Shown here: in pieces, positions 5,542 to 13,486 of the stretch | Layout: every line of letters starts with the position of its first letter | How positions within the stretch are numbered: the stretch's first letter is position 1 | Origin: an uncultured Phycisphaerales bacterium | Lineage (GTDB): Bacteria > Planctomycetota > Phycisphaerae > Phycisphaerales > SM1A02 | DNA length: 14,152 bases | NCBI GenBank assembly: GCA_946886375.1 | Contig: CAMPIL010000051.1 | Coordinates: forward strand, 1 to 14,152 | Direction of reading: 5' to 3' | The notes under the pieces: model-generated | Database searches by the model: none | Seen by the model: only the letters and a program-made list of their open reading frames with translations | Told to the model about the DNA's origin: nothing | Made by a program: the position numbers and the translations under genes

Positions 5542-6492
5542 ATGCCAGTTCGAGGCGAGCCGCAGCACATTCCGCAACAAGACAATCACGCCGCCAGCAT
5601 CGATGAGCCTTCGCGCCCGCCGCTGAGCATGCGGCTCATCACGCTGGGCACGGTGGCGATTCCATTCCTGGGCCTGCTGCTGGCGATGGTGCTGCTGTGG
5701 AACGTTGCGTTCAGCTGGGTGTACCTCGCGCTGTTTGCAGGCATGTACATCCTCACCGCGATGGGCATTACCGTGGGATTTCATCGCCTGTTCACGCACG
5801 GCTCTTTCAAGACGCCGCGCCCGGTCAAAGCCATTCTTGGCGTGTTCGGATCAATGGCGATTCAGGGCCCGCTGCTCACGTGGGTGGCGGTTCATCGCAG
5901 GCATCATCAGTGCAGCGACAGCCACGGCGATCCGCACTCGCCCCATGCCCACGGCGGGGGCATTCTCGGCACGATTCGCGGATTCCTGCACGCCCACGTG
6001 GGATGGATGTTCCAAAGCGACGACAGCGGCCTGGATCACTATGCAGGCGACTTGCGCAAGGACAAAGTGCTGCGCGGCGTCAGCCGCATGTTCCTGCTCT
6101 GGGCCGTCCTGGGGCTCGTGCTTCCCGCCGCCATCGCGGGACTGGTCACCGGAACGTGGACCGGCGTATTGCTTGGATTCATCTGGGGCGGCCTGGTGCG
6201 CGTGTTCTTCGGCCACCATGTCACGTGGAGCATCAATTCCGTCTGCCACTTGTGGGGCTCGCGGCCGTTCCACAGCCACGATGAAAGCCGCAACAACGCG
6301 CTGTTCGGAGTGCTGGCGTTTGGCGAGGGCTGGCACAACAACCATCACGCGTTCCCCACTTCCGCTCGCCACGGGGTGTCGTGGTGGCAAGTGGACCTGA
6401 GTTACCTCTTCATCCGCGGATTGGGTCTGATCGGCCTGGCGCGTGACATTCGTGTGCCCGAGCCGTCGCGCATCGCCATCAAGCGAACGTAA
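5542..6492 (+). CDS. acyl-CoA/acyl-lipid delta-9-type fatty acid desaturase
   Basis: A 316-residue integral-membrane di-iron desaturase that introduces a cis double bond into membrane acyl chains, using O2 and electrons from a ferredoxin or cytochrome partner. All three histidine boxes are present: HRLFTH at 81-86, HRRHH at 118-122 and HNNHH at 265-269. The extra metal ligands typical of the stearoyl-CoA desaturase family are also visible (NSVCH at 232-236). Hydrophobic hairpins are at about 33-75, 95-115 and 182-228. The C-terminal GEGWHNNHHAFPTSARHG is the classic signature. ATG at 5542 follows AGGGAG (5531-5536) with 5 bases of spacing; the ATG at 5538 is out of frame. It faces the cold-shock gene across a shared terminator. 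Unsaturation at low temperature is a known role of this family; cold regulation here is inference. Confidence 0.93.
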   Translation: MPVRGEPQHIPQQDNHAASIDEPSRPPLSMRLITLGTVAIPFLGLLLAMVLLWNVAFSWVYLALFAGMYILTAMGITVGFHRLFTHGSFKTPRPVKAILGVFGSMAIQGPLLTWVAVHRRHHQCSDSHGDPHSPHAHGGGILGTIRGFLHAHVGWMFQSDDSGLDHYAGDLRKDKVLRGVSRMFLLWAVLGLVLPAAIAGLVTGTWTGVLLGFIWGGLVRVFFGHHVTWSINSVCHLWGSRPFHSHDESRNNALFGVLAFGEGWHNNHHAFPTSARHGVSWWQVDLSYLFIRGLGLIGLARDIRVPEPSRIAIKRT

Positions 6493-6506
6493 CCGGATCA
6501 CGCGCG

Positions 6507-6542
6507 TCGGTGAGTGTTTCAAAATCGGTGAGTGTTTCAAAA
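6507..6542 (+). repeat. perfect 18-bp tandem duplication
   Basis: TCGGTGAGTGTTTCAAAA occurs at 6507-6524 and again immediately at 6525-6542 without mismatch. It lies between the desaturase stop and the bidirectional terminator. It is short and recent-looking and contains no hairpin. It may be a replication-slippage product. Confidence 0.9.
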
Positions 6543-6547
6543 ATGGA

Positions 6548-6575
6548 AAACGCCGCGGAGCGATCCGCGGCGTTT
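6548..6575. terminator. bidirectional intrinsic terminator between desaturase and cold-shock gene
   Basis: A 12-bp perfect stem: 6548-6559 (AAACGCCGCGGA) pairs with 6564-6575, closed by a GCGA (GNRA) tetraloop. A-rich bases precede it and T-rich bases follow it on both strands, so it can stop the rightward desaturase transcript and the leftward cold-shock transcript. Its position between two convergent genes fits. Confidence 0.9.
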
Positions 6576-6620
6576 GTTCGATTCATGTTTTCAACGCACG
6601 CATGGTGCGTCGAAGAATCA

Positions 6621-6824
6621 TCAGGCCTTGGTGACGTTGGACGCCTTGGGGCCTTTGGCCTCATGGGCGAGGTCGAACTTCACGCGCTGGCCGGGGCTGA
6701 GGGACTTGTAGCCATCCATCTGGATGTCGGAGTGATGGACGAAGATGTCCTTGCCGCCGTCATCGGGAGTGATGAAGCCGTAGCCCTTTTCATCGATGAA
6801 TTTTGAAACTGTTCCTGTCGACAT
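6621..6824 (-). CDS. csp: cold-shock domain protein (CspA family)
   Basis: A 67-residue single cold-shock domain, the usual family length. It binds single-stranded RNA and DNA, melting RNA secondary structure during translation. RNP1 KGYGFI is at 13-18 and RNP2 DIFVHH at 26-31; the N-terminal GTVSKFI and C-terminal KGPKASNVT complete the fold. ATG at 6822-6824 is preceded by AAAGGA six bases upstream, so the longer open frame to 7046 is not used. A TATGAT element on the minus strand (6922-6927 in plus coordinates) lies about 98 bases upstream and could be a -10 box, giving a leader of the length often seen in csp genes. I could not find a convincing -35. It converges on the desaturase. Confidence 0.95.
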   Translation of the reverse strand: MSTGTVSKFIDEKGYGFITPDDGGKDIFVHHSDIQMDGYKSLSPGQRVKFDLAHEAKGPKASNVTKA

Positions 6825-7191
6825 AAATTGTCCTTTCGGGACCGTCATGATTGTGCCGATTGGGCAATTCGAGCCGAAGCGGGCAGAGCTGTGACGTGCA
6901 ATCTCTGACTTGTACAGAGGCATCATAGGCTCGCCGGGCTGGTCGCGCGTGAAGATTCCCCAAAGTGAACGGGCCAGCCTCACGCCGCACCCTTGCGGCC
7001 GGGCTGATAACTCCGCGGATCGGCCGGTTTGCCAGGCCGTTTCCATCCATTATCAGCACCATTGGTTAAGCGAATCCTGCGATGTGCCGAGAAAGTGCCA
7101 GCACGCTTCGCCTTGGCCCGGCGGGCGCGTGCAACCCTGTGTTTCCAACGATGTTCGGCCATTGGTGACCATACCAGATGGGAACTTCCGG
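6825..7191. other. divergent intergenic region between csp and the sensor kinase operon
   Basis: These 367 bases hold no gene I can support. They must contain the leftward csp promoter and leader and the rightward promoter of the kinase-pilus operon. The only structure I see is the nested inverted repeat at 7003-7057. Open frames through here are extensions of the csp and kinase frames without conserved sequence. Confidence 0.6.
7003..7057. repeat. nested inverted repeat (hairpin with bulged inner stem)
   Basis: GCTGATAA (7003-7010) is the exact reverse complement of TTATCAGC (7050-7057). Inside, CGGCCGG (7021-7027) pairs with CC-A-GGCCG (7032-7039) with one bulged A and a TTTG loop. It has no T tract, so it is not a standard terminator. 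It may be a leader-RNA structure or a protein-binding dyad. Confidence 0.5.
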
Positions 7192-9033
7192 ATGCTCAGA
7201 TCGGCAGTCGAACAATTGATCGCCCGCCGCGGCTGGCTGGTTCGGGGCGAGTCCATTGTGGCTTCCACCGGATTGGCCCTCGCGGTCATCCTCTTGGGCG
7301 CGATGGCCACCTTCGCATGGTGGACACTGCGTGCGCAAAGCGATGTCGTGGCCAAGGCTCAACACGATCAGACGCGAACGGTTGGGGCGTTGCTGGCGCA
7401 ATCCGCCGAGACGCTGCTGGCCGCCGAGGAACTATCAGCCGTCCGCCGGCTCATTTCCGACACCGCGCGCTTCAACAACGTGCGGGAATGCCGCATTGTT
7501 CTGGGCAACGGCGAGGTGATCGCGGATGCCACCACTTCCAAGATCACTGCACCCAAACTCCCTGCGTCGTGGGCGACCGATGCCGAAGGAGTTCTCGAAG
7601 AGGCAGCCATCAACGAGGCGGGCTTGTTTGAGTTTCCGATCGAAATCGCCGGCCGCGGCAGCGCACGGCTGCAGATGTCGCTGTTCTCAGTGCAATCGAA
7701 CTGGCAATCGTGGGAAACCCAGGCCGGCATGGGCCTGATCGGCGCCGTGGGCATGCTGGCGCTGCTCATCATCTATCGCCGCATGCGAGGCCGCCTGTGG
7801 GCCATGGGAGCCATTCGAGAATCGCTGCTGGCCAAGCACGATGGCGAGCAGTCCTTCGCCGCGCTGGCCATCGACGCGCGGTCTGGTCCGGAAGCCAAGG
7901 CGTGGAACGACCTTATCGGAGAGAACCAGCGGCTGCGCACGCAGTTGCTCGCCGAGCAGATTCACGAGCCCCGCGACGCCCAGCGCGACGGCGGCAGCGA
8001 CCTGGAAGGCGTCTGCGACGCCATGTGGCAGGGTCTCCTGCTCATCGACGATCACTTGCAGATCAAGTACGCCAACGGCGCGGCCGCCGTGCTGCTTCGC
8101 GCCAAGCGCGAGGAGATGATCGGCAGCGATGTCACCACGCTGGCCGTGGACAACAGCCTGATTGATCCGATCCGCAAGGTTGTAGACGGCACGATTCGCC
8201 GCCGCGTAACCAGTGAAGTGAAACTGGAAGGAGATTCCGGTCAGGGCGTCCTGCGGTTCAACGTGCGGCCGGTGCGCCGCGGCGACACTGCCGCCGCAAT
8301 GGTCATCATTGAAGACATCACCCAGCAGCGGCTGGCGGAGGAGGCGCGCAACCTGTTCGTCGCGCAGGCCACCCATGAACTGCGAATGCCGCTGACCAAC
8401 ATCCGCCTGTACACCGAAAGCGCACTGGATGAAGGCGAGCGCGATGTGGCGGTGCGCTCCAAGTGCCTGAACGTCATCAACCAGGAATCCAAGCGGCTGG
8501 AGCGCATCGTGGGCGACATGCTCTCGGTGGCGGAAATCGAAGCCGGCACGCTGAAACTCCGCACCGGAGACGTGCGTCTGGAAACCCTGTTCGAGGAACT
8601 TCGCGCCGATTACCAGGGCCAGGCCGCCGAGCGGGAAATCTCGCTCATCTTCAACCTTCCGCCGAAACTCCCCGCCATCAAGGGCGACCGCGACAAGATC
8701 GTGCTCGCCTTGCACAACCTCATCGGCAACGCCATCAAGTACACCCCGCCCAAGGGATCTGTCAACGTCAATGTCGAGGTCACGGAGAACCAGTTGATCG
8801 TGGAAGTCACGGACACGGGCATCGGCGTGAGTCCGGAGGAGACCGAACTCATCTTCGAGAAGTTTTATCGATCCAAGGACAAGCGCGTCGCGGAGATCAC
8901 CGGCACGGGCCTGGGACTCTCCGTTGCGCGTGAAGTCATCCGCCTGCATCGAGGCGACATCAACGTGCGTTCGCAACTCAATCAGGGCAGCACCTTCACG
9001 ATGACGGTGCCCATTCTGCTGGAGGCCGCGTAA
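7192..9033 (+). CDS. membrane sensor histidine kinase with PAS domain
   Basis: A 613-residue two-component or phosphorelay sensor. Membrane helix 1 is at about 23-45, an extracytoplasmic sensor region at 46-175 and helix 2 at 177-195. A HAMP-like/linker region with a coil follows at about 196-255, then PAS at about 268-375 (including ANGAAAVLLRA and the closing VIIEDIT). HisKA has phospho-acceptor H395 in ATHELRMPLTNIR; note Met instead of the common Thr/Ser in HELR-T-PL. The HATPase domain has the N box NLIGNAIKYTPP with N513, G1 DTGIGV at 541-546, F box FEKFYR and G2 GTGLGLS at 571-577. ATG at 7192 is chosen because hydrophobic, conserved-looking sequence starts there, with GGGA 8 bases upstream; the open frame extends upstream to 6910 without domain content. 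It is the first gene of the operon, 30 bases before the STAS gene. No receiver is encoded nearby, so the STAS protein or a distant regulator may be the output. Confidence 0.93.
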   Translation: MLRSAVEQLIARRGWLVRGESIVASTGLALAVILLGAMATFAWWTLRAQSDVVAKAQHDQTRTVGALLAQSAETLLAAEELSAVRRLISDTARFNNVRECRIVLGNGEVIADATTSKITAPKLPASWATDAEGVLEEAAINEAGLFEFPIEIAGRGSARLQMSLFSVQSNWQSWETQAGMGLIGAVGMLALLIIYRRMRGRLWAMGAIRESLLAKHDGEQSFAALAIDARSGPEAKAWNDLIGENQRLRTQLLAEQIHEPRDAQRDGGSDLEGVCDAMWQGLLLIDDHLQIKYANGAAAVLLRAKREEMIGSDVTTLAVDNSLIDPIRKVVDGTIRRRVTSEVKLEGDSGQGVLRFNVRPVRRGDTAAAMVIIEDITQQRLAEEARNLFVAQATHELRMPLTNIRLYTESALDEGERDVAVRSKCLNVINQESKRLERIVGDMLSVAEIEAGTLKLRTGDVRLETLFEELRADYQGQAAEREISLIFNLPPKLPAIKGDRDKIVLALHNLIGNAIKYTPPKGSVNVNVEVTENQLIVEVTDTGIGVSPEETELIFEKFYRSKDKRVAEITGTGLGLSVAREVIRLHRGDINVRSQLNQGSTFTMTVPILLEAA

Positions 9034-9063
9034 TGCAACGGGGACTTTGGGAGGAAGCGGACG

Positions 9064-9399
9064 ATGGACATTCATGAGCAGGCGCAAGGCGCAGTCATGG
9101 TGCTCAAGCCGCAGGGTCCGCTCGTGCAGGCAGACGCCGAGCAGTTCCGCACGCGCATGCTCGAGGTGCTGGGCCGCAGCCTGGGGCGCGTGATCGTGGA
9201 CGCCTCGGCGGTGCCCTTCGTCGACAGCGTGGGGCTGGAAGCGCTCGCTGACGTCAGCGAGGAAATGTCGCGTGGCGGACAGGCTCTCAAACTGTGCGGC
9301 GCCAATGAAACCGTCCGCGAAGTGCTGGAAATCACCGATCTGGCCTCGCAATTCGAGCACTTCGAGGACATGCTCACCGCGGTGCGAAGTTTCCTTTGA
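9064..9399 (+). CDS. STAS-domain protein (anti-sigma factor antagonist, SpoIIAA/RsbV-like)
   Basis: A 111-residue single STAS domain, the usual family length. The loop VDASAVPFVDSVGLEAL (45-61) matches the SpoIIAA/RsbV consensus, with S55 at the phosphorylatable serine. In characterised partner-switching systems the unphosphorylated form sequesters a serine kinase anti-sigma factor. GGGAGG at 9049-9054 lies 9 bases before the ATG. It is 30 bases after the histidine kinase and only 3 bases before the PilB-like gene, so it is in the same transcript. No RsbW-type kinase or sigma factor lies in the window. It may instead act as a protein-interaction switch for the secretion/pilus machine or on a locus elsewhere. 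Confidence 0.9.
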   Translation: MDIHEQAQGAVMVLKPQGPLVQADAEQFRTRMLEVLGRSLGRVIVDASAVPFVDSVGLEALADVSEEMSRGGQALKLCGANETVREVLEITDLASQFEHFEDMLTAVRSFL

Positions 9400-9402
9400 G
9401 CC

Positions 9403-11178
9403 ATGATTGAACCTGCGAAGAAAATCCGCTTCGGCGAAGCGCTCGTGGATGAAGGCGTCCTCTCGCCCGAGCAACTGAGCCGCGCCCTGCACGAGCAGCG
9501 CATGTCCGGCGCGATGCTTGGCGAAATGCTCGTCGCCCAGGGCGTCATCAGTTCCACCGTGCTGGTGCGAACTCTTGCCAAGTGCCTTGGCATGCGAGGC
9601 ATCACGCTGCGCCACGGCCTGATCGACCCCGCGCTGATCAAACTCATCGGCGAAGAGGAGGCGCTTCGTCTCAAGGCACTGCCGCTGTTCAAGGTCCATG
9701 ACGCGCTCACCGTCGCAATGGCCGAACCGCAGTCTCTCCCCGTGATCGACCGCCTGCGCACGCTCACCGGCTGCAAGATTCGCCCCGTGCTTGCGCTGGA
9801 AGCCAACATCGCCGAGTTCATCAACAAATACGCCAGCGGCGACATTGACGTGGACGGCTTCCTTGCGTCGCTCACGGAGTCGGAAGTCGAAGTCGTTGAG
9901 CGCGAGCAGGTTGATGAAGGCCCCGCAACCGATCTTGACAAACTGATCGCCGGCAGCCCCATCGTCAATCTCGTGAACGTCGCGCTCATCACGGCGGTGA
10001 AGGACCGGGCCAGCGACATCCACATCGAACCGGAGAAGCGCGGCACGCGCATCCGCTACCGCATTGACGGCGTGCTGCGCGATCTCATGAAGCCCCCGCC
10101 CGGAATGCACGCGGCGATCGTGTCGCGCGTCAAGGTCATCGGGAAGATGGACATCGCCGAGAAACGGTTGCCGCAGGAAGGCCGGGTGCGCATCGTCGCT
10201 GAAGGCCGCGAGATCGACTTGCGCGTTTCAAGCATGCCCACGCTTTTGGGCGAAAAACTCGTGCTCCGATTGCTGGACAAGGCCAATCTCAACGTTCGCA
10301 TGGAGGAACTGGGGTTCCGGCCCGAGCCGCTGGCGGCGTTTCAGCGCGTGCTGCGGCAGCCGCACGGTCTGGCACTGGTCACAGGACCGACCGGCTCGGG
10401 GAAAACCACCACGCTGTATTCCGCGCTGGATCTGCTGCGCAGTCCGGAGCGCAACATCGTCACTGTCGAAGATCCAGTCGAATATCAACTCGACCTGATC
10501 AACCAGATTCAGGTGCAGCAGTCGATTGGATTGTCCTTCGCGCGTTGTCTGCGCAGCATCCTGCGGCAGGACCCGGACGTCATCATGGTTGGCGAAATCC
10601 GCGATGAGGAAACCGCGCGGGTGGGAGTGCAAGCCGCGCTCACCGGTCACCTGGTTCTGGCCACGCTGCACACCAACGACGCGCCCGGCGCGGTGGCGCG
10701 ATTGATCGATATGAACATCGAGCCGTACCTGCTCTCCAGCGCACTCAACGGCGCCGTGGCCCAGCGGCTGGTGCGGACCATCTGCCCCGGTTGCGCAACG
10801 AAGTATTACCCTTCCGAGCAAGTGCTGATCGACGCCGGCCTCGGCGACAAGATCGGCCGGGCGTTCCGCAAGGGCGTGGGATGTCAGCAGTGCCACGACA
10901 GCGGGTTCCAGAAGCGCATTGGCATCTACGAAGTGATGGAAGTCACCACTGAGTTGCGCAAGATGATTCACCACGGCGCGGCCTCGCACGAACTGCGTGC
11001 CGAATTCTGTCGGCTGGGCGGCCTGACGCTGCGCGAAGAAGGCGTGCTCATTTCTCTGGCCGGCAAGACCAGCCTGGAAGAAGTCCTTCGCGCCACGCAC
11101 AGCGAGGACGATCCGGGGCAGCCCGAGCAGACGCCCCAGCGATGCCTGGTTGATGCGACTGCCAAGGAGGCGGCATGA
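9403..11178 (+). CDS. pilB: type IV pilus / type II secretion assembly ATPase (PilB/GspE family)
   Basis: A 591-residue hexameric motor that drives extension of (pseudo)pilin fibres from the cytoplasmic face. The N-terminal MshEN/T2SSE_N-like domain is at about 1-145 (FGEALVDEGVLSPEQL, ...LGEMLVAQGVIS). Then come the linker and N2 domain (SPIVNLVNVALITAVKDRASDIHIEP at 185-210), Walker A GPTGSGKTT at 328-336, the Asp box VEDPVEY at 355-361, Walker B IMVGEIRD at 394-401 and the His box LATLHTND at 419-426. A four-cysteine zinc site is seen (C461/C464 and C494/C497). It starts 3 bases after the STAS stop without an evident Shine-Dalgarno, which suggests translational coupling. PilB versus GspE cannot be settled from this protein alone; the PilM/PilN context favours a pilus-like system. 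Confidence 0.95.
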   Translation: MIEPAKKIRFGEALVDEGVLSPEQLSRALHEQRMSGAMLGEMLVAQGVISSTVLVRTLAKCLGMRGITLRHGLIDPALIKLIGEEEALRLKALPLFKVHDALTVAMAEPQSLPVIDRLRTLTGCKIRPVLALEANIAEFINKYASGDIDVDGFLASLTESEVEVVEREQVDEGPATDLDKLIAGSPIVNLVNVALITAVKDRASDIHIEPEKRGTRIRYRIDGVLRDLMKPPPGMHAAIVSRVKVIGKMDIAEKRLPQEGRVRIVAEGREIDLRVSSMPTLLGEKLVLRLLDKANLNVRMEELGFRPEPLAAFQRVLRQPHGLALVTGPTGSGKTTTLYSALDLLRSPERNIVTVEDPVEYQLDLINQIQVQQSIGLSFARCLRSILRQDPDVIMVGEIRDEETARVGVQAALTGHLVLATLHTNDAPGAVARLIDMNIEPYLLSSALNGAVAQRLVRTICPGCATKYYPSEQVLIDAGLGDKIGRAFRKGVGCQQCHDSGFQKRIGIYEVMEVTTELRKMIHHGAASHELRAEFCRLGGLTLREEGVLISLAGKTSLEEVLRATHSEDDPGQPEQTPQRCLVDATAKEAA

Positions 11179-12404
11179 AACTGGCGTACCAGGCATTCGA
11201 CCGAGTCGGCAAAGCCGTGGCGGACACCATCGAAGCCGCCAATGCCACGGAAGCGAGCGATCGCCTGCGGCGGCAGGGACTGTTCGTATCGCAGATCGTG
11301 CCGGCGACCGAACACCCATCGACAGGCTCGCAATCCGGTCAGCGATTTCGCAAGCCCAAGGGCCGGCTCAAGAGCCTGGCCATGTTCACCCGTCAATTGC
11401 AGGTGCTGGTCGCCACGGGTACGCCGCTGGTGCAAAGCCTGGGCGCGTTGGAGCGTCAATCGGAAGACCCCGCGTGGCGAGCGATCATTGCGGACATTCG
11501 CAAGCGCGTTGAGGAAGGCGCGACACTGGCCGACGCCATGGAAGCGCACCCCCGCTGTTTCGACTCGATTTACCGCAGTCTCATCGCCGCGGGCGAATCC
11601 GGCGGAAGCCTGGAACAGATGCTCGTGCGACTTGCATCCTTGACCCGCCAGCAACTGCGCATTCGCAGTTCAATCATCGGCACGCTGACGTACCCGTGCC
11701 TGCTGCTGTTCGTGGCGTTCGCGGTGCTGGGGCTGATGATCGGCTTCATTCTGCCGCGCTTCACCGGCTTGTATGAAACTTTGGACTCGCCGCTACCGCC
11801 CTCCACTAAAATTTTGATGTGGATCAGTGAATTTGTGCGCGTGTACTGGTGGGGCATTCTCGGTGTGCTGATCCCCAGCGGCGTGGGCGTGAAGTTCTGG
11901 CTCGCGACGCCGGCCGGCAGGCGTGCCAAAGACACGGTGTTGGTACGTGCGCCGCAATTCGGGCGCATCGTGCGCAGTTTTGCCACCGCGCGGTTCACGC
12001 GCGTTTTGGGTGTGCTGGTGGAGAGCCACGTTCCGCTGCTGGACGCACTGGGCCTGACGCGCCAAGCCGCAGGCAACAGCCATTATGCGGAATTGGTCGC
12101 CAAGGCCGAGGACGCCGTGACGCGCGGCGACACGATGAGTTCGGCCTTTGCCGGCAGCGCGTTGATCAGCCCCTACGTCACTGAAGCCATTCGCAACGGC
12201 GAACAGTCAGGCCAGGTCGGGCCTCTCCTGATCAGCATCGCTGATTTCCTAGATGAGGAAAACGACGTCGTCATCAAGTCGCTCACAAGCATTCTCGAGC
12301 CGATGATCCTGATTGTGCTGGGTCTCATGGTCGGCGTCATCGCGCTGAGCATGTTCATGCCGTTGTTCGATCTCACGGCAATGACCGGAGGAGGCGGAGG
12401 ATGA
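11175..12404 (+). CDS. pilC: inner-membrane platform protein (PilC/GspF family)
   Basis: A 409-residue polytopic membrane protein that couples the ATPase to pilin assembly. Two tandem T2SSF domains are at about 69-192 and 272-395, each ending in a membrane helix (about 168-193 and 374-396), with a middle helix at about 222-243. The repeated FTRQLQVLVATGTPLVQSLG and FTRVLGVLVESHVPLLDALG motifs and GESGG / GEQSG are diagnostic. ATG at 11175 overlaps the ATPase stop by 4 bases (ATGA), preceded by AAGGAGG at 11164-11170. The C-terminus is five glycines, whose codons double as the ribosome site of the next gene. Confidence 0.95.
   Translation: MKLAYQAFDRVGKAVADTIEAANATEASDRLRRQGLFVSQIVPATEHPSTGSQSGQRFRKPKGRLKSLAMFTRQLQVLVATGTPLVQSLGALERQSEDPAWRAIIADIRKRVEEGATLADAMEAHPRCFDSIYRSLIAAGESGGSLEQMLVRLASLTRQQLRIRSSIIGTLTYPCLLLFVAFAVLGLMIGFILPRFTGLYETLDSPLPPSTKILMWISEFVRVYWWGILGVLIPSGVGVKFWLATPAGRRAKDTVLVRAPQFGRIVRSFATARFTRVLGVLVESHVPLLDALGLTRQAAGNSHYAELVAKAEDAVTRGDTMSSAFAGSALISPYVTEAIRNGEQSGQVGPLLISIADFLDEENDVVIKSLTSILEPMILIVLGLMVGVIALSMFMPLFDLTAMTGGGGG
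12387..12394 (+). promoter_or_regulatory. ribosome binding site of pilM embedded in the pilC poly-glycine tail
   Basis: GGAGGAGG lies 6 bases before the pilM ATG at 12401 and is also part of the Gly codons ending pilC. With the ATGA overlap it indicates tight translational coupling. Confidence 0.75.
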
Positions 12405-13486
12405 AACTCTCCAGGCGCAAATCGTTTTCGCCGATCGGCGTTGACGTGGACGGCCGCTCGATTGCCGCGGTTCAATTGAGCCTGACCGGCGAAGGCTTTC
12501 AGATCGAGGCCGCCACGGTGCTGGGGCGCATTGGGTCGCAATTCCCGCCAGAGCAACCTGAACTCCATCGGCTGAGCGAGGTGCTGGCACGCCAGGGCTT
12601 CCAAGGCAAGAAACTGGTGCTGGGTGTGCCCAGCGACCAGGTGCTCGCGAGCATGCTCGATCTGCCGCCTGCGGGTTCCGGTGCTCCGCTGGAGCAGATT
12701 GCTCGAATTGAACTGGCGCGAATCCACAAGTGCGAGCCGGCCGACTTGGAACTGGCGATGTGGAACCTTCCGCCGCGCCAGCGTGCGTCTGGCGGCGTGA
12801 TCGAGAACCGCTCGGGCACCCACGTCATGGCCGTGGCCTGCTCGGTCAGCGGAGCCTCGACCATGCTTGACGCGTATGAGTCGCAGGGATTTGACGTGAC
12901 CGCGCTGGATGTGCAGATGTGCGCGATGAACCGCGCCTGCGAACCGATGATTCCCGCCGACGCACCCTCGGCGGCGCTGCTCGATCTTCGATGGAACTCC
13001 GCGCTGCTGGTGCTGCGGCACCAGGGCGCTGTCGTCTATCAGCGCACGCTTGCCGACGCCGGCATGCGGACGCTGCGCGATGTGCTGATGTCTCAAGCCG
13101 GTTTGTCGCAGGAACTTGCAGACCTCGTGCTGGCGCAGGAAGGCATGACCGGCGATCCGACGCGCCGCGGCCCGCGAAGCCACGTTGTGAGCGAAGCCTA
13201 TCGCGTGATCGCATCGCATCTGGATTCAATGGTGCAGGAGGTGCGAACGTCGTGCGCCTATTTGGCGCACCGCTACGGCGATGCCGCCCCCAAGTTGCTG
13301 CTGCTGACGGGCGAAGGCGCGAGCATTCCCGGAGTGGCTGATCACCTCTCGCGCGTGCTCGAAATGACGGTGAAGCCGGCGGAGACCTCGCACCTGGCCC
13401 GCTACGCTCCCACGCTCGATGCGGTGTGCTGCAATCCGATCCTTACCACCGCGCTGGGGCTGGCCATGCATGGAGCCGCCGCATGA
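12401..13486 (+). CDS. pilM: PilM-like actin-fold assembly protein
   Basis: A 361-residue cytoplasmic protein of the PilM / GspL-cytoplasmic-domain family. In type IV pili it binds the N-terminal tail of PilN to build the alignment complex. The N-terminal PIGVDVDGRSIAAVQL (11-26) is the phosphate-1 strand-loop of the actin fold, and LLTGEGASIPGVADHL (301-316) corresponds to the adenosine motif region. The VQEVRTSCAYL helix (about 278-288) precedes it as in PilM. The start overlaps pilC by ATGA. The usual INMLP-binding groove cannot be judged by eye. Sequence is divergent in the middle (about 120-260), so the confidence is mainly from both ends, length and the following PilN-like gene. Confidence 0.87.
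   Translation: MKLSRRKSFSPIGVDVDGRSIAAVQLSLTGEGFQIEAATVLGRIGSQFPPEQPELHRLSEVLARQGFQGKKLVLGVPSDQVLASMLDLPPAGSGAPLEQIARIELARIHKCEPADLELAMWNLPPRQRASGGVIENRSGTHVMAVACSVSGASTMLDAYESQGFDVTALDVQMCAMNRACEPMIPADAPSAALLDLRWNSALLVLRHQGAVVYQRTLADAGMRTLRDVLMSQAGLSQELADLVLAQEGMTGDPTRRGPRSHVVSEAYRVIASHLDSMVQEVRTSCAYLAHRYGDAAPKLLLLTGEGASIPGVADHLSRVLEMTVKPAETSHLARYAPTLDAVCCNPILTTALGLAMHGAAA

Noticed and set aside
6910..7191. N-terminal extension of the sensor kinase
   Set aside because: The frame is open, but the translation is Pro/Cys/His-rich with no domain, lies before the membrane helix, and would cover the expected promoter region.
7687..10110. Very long minus-strand open frame (807 codons) opposite the kinase, STAS and ATPase genes
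   Set aside because: The plus strand codes for three recognisable conserved families across the whole stretch. The antisense frame has low-complexity His/Arg/Ala-rich translation without domains, as expected from high-GC codon bias.
12173..13219. Minus-strand open frame (348 codons) opposite pilC/pilM
   Set aside because: Antisense shadow of PilM-like coding sequence; no motifs or ribosome site.
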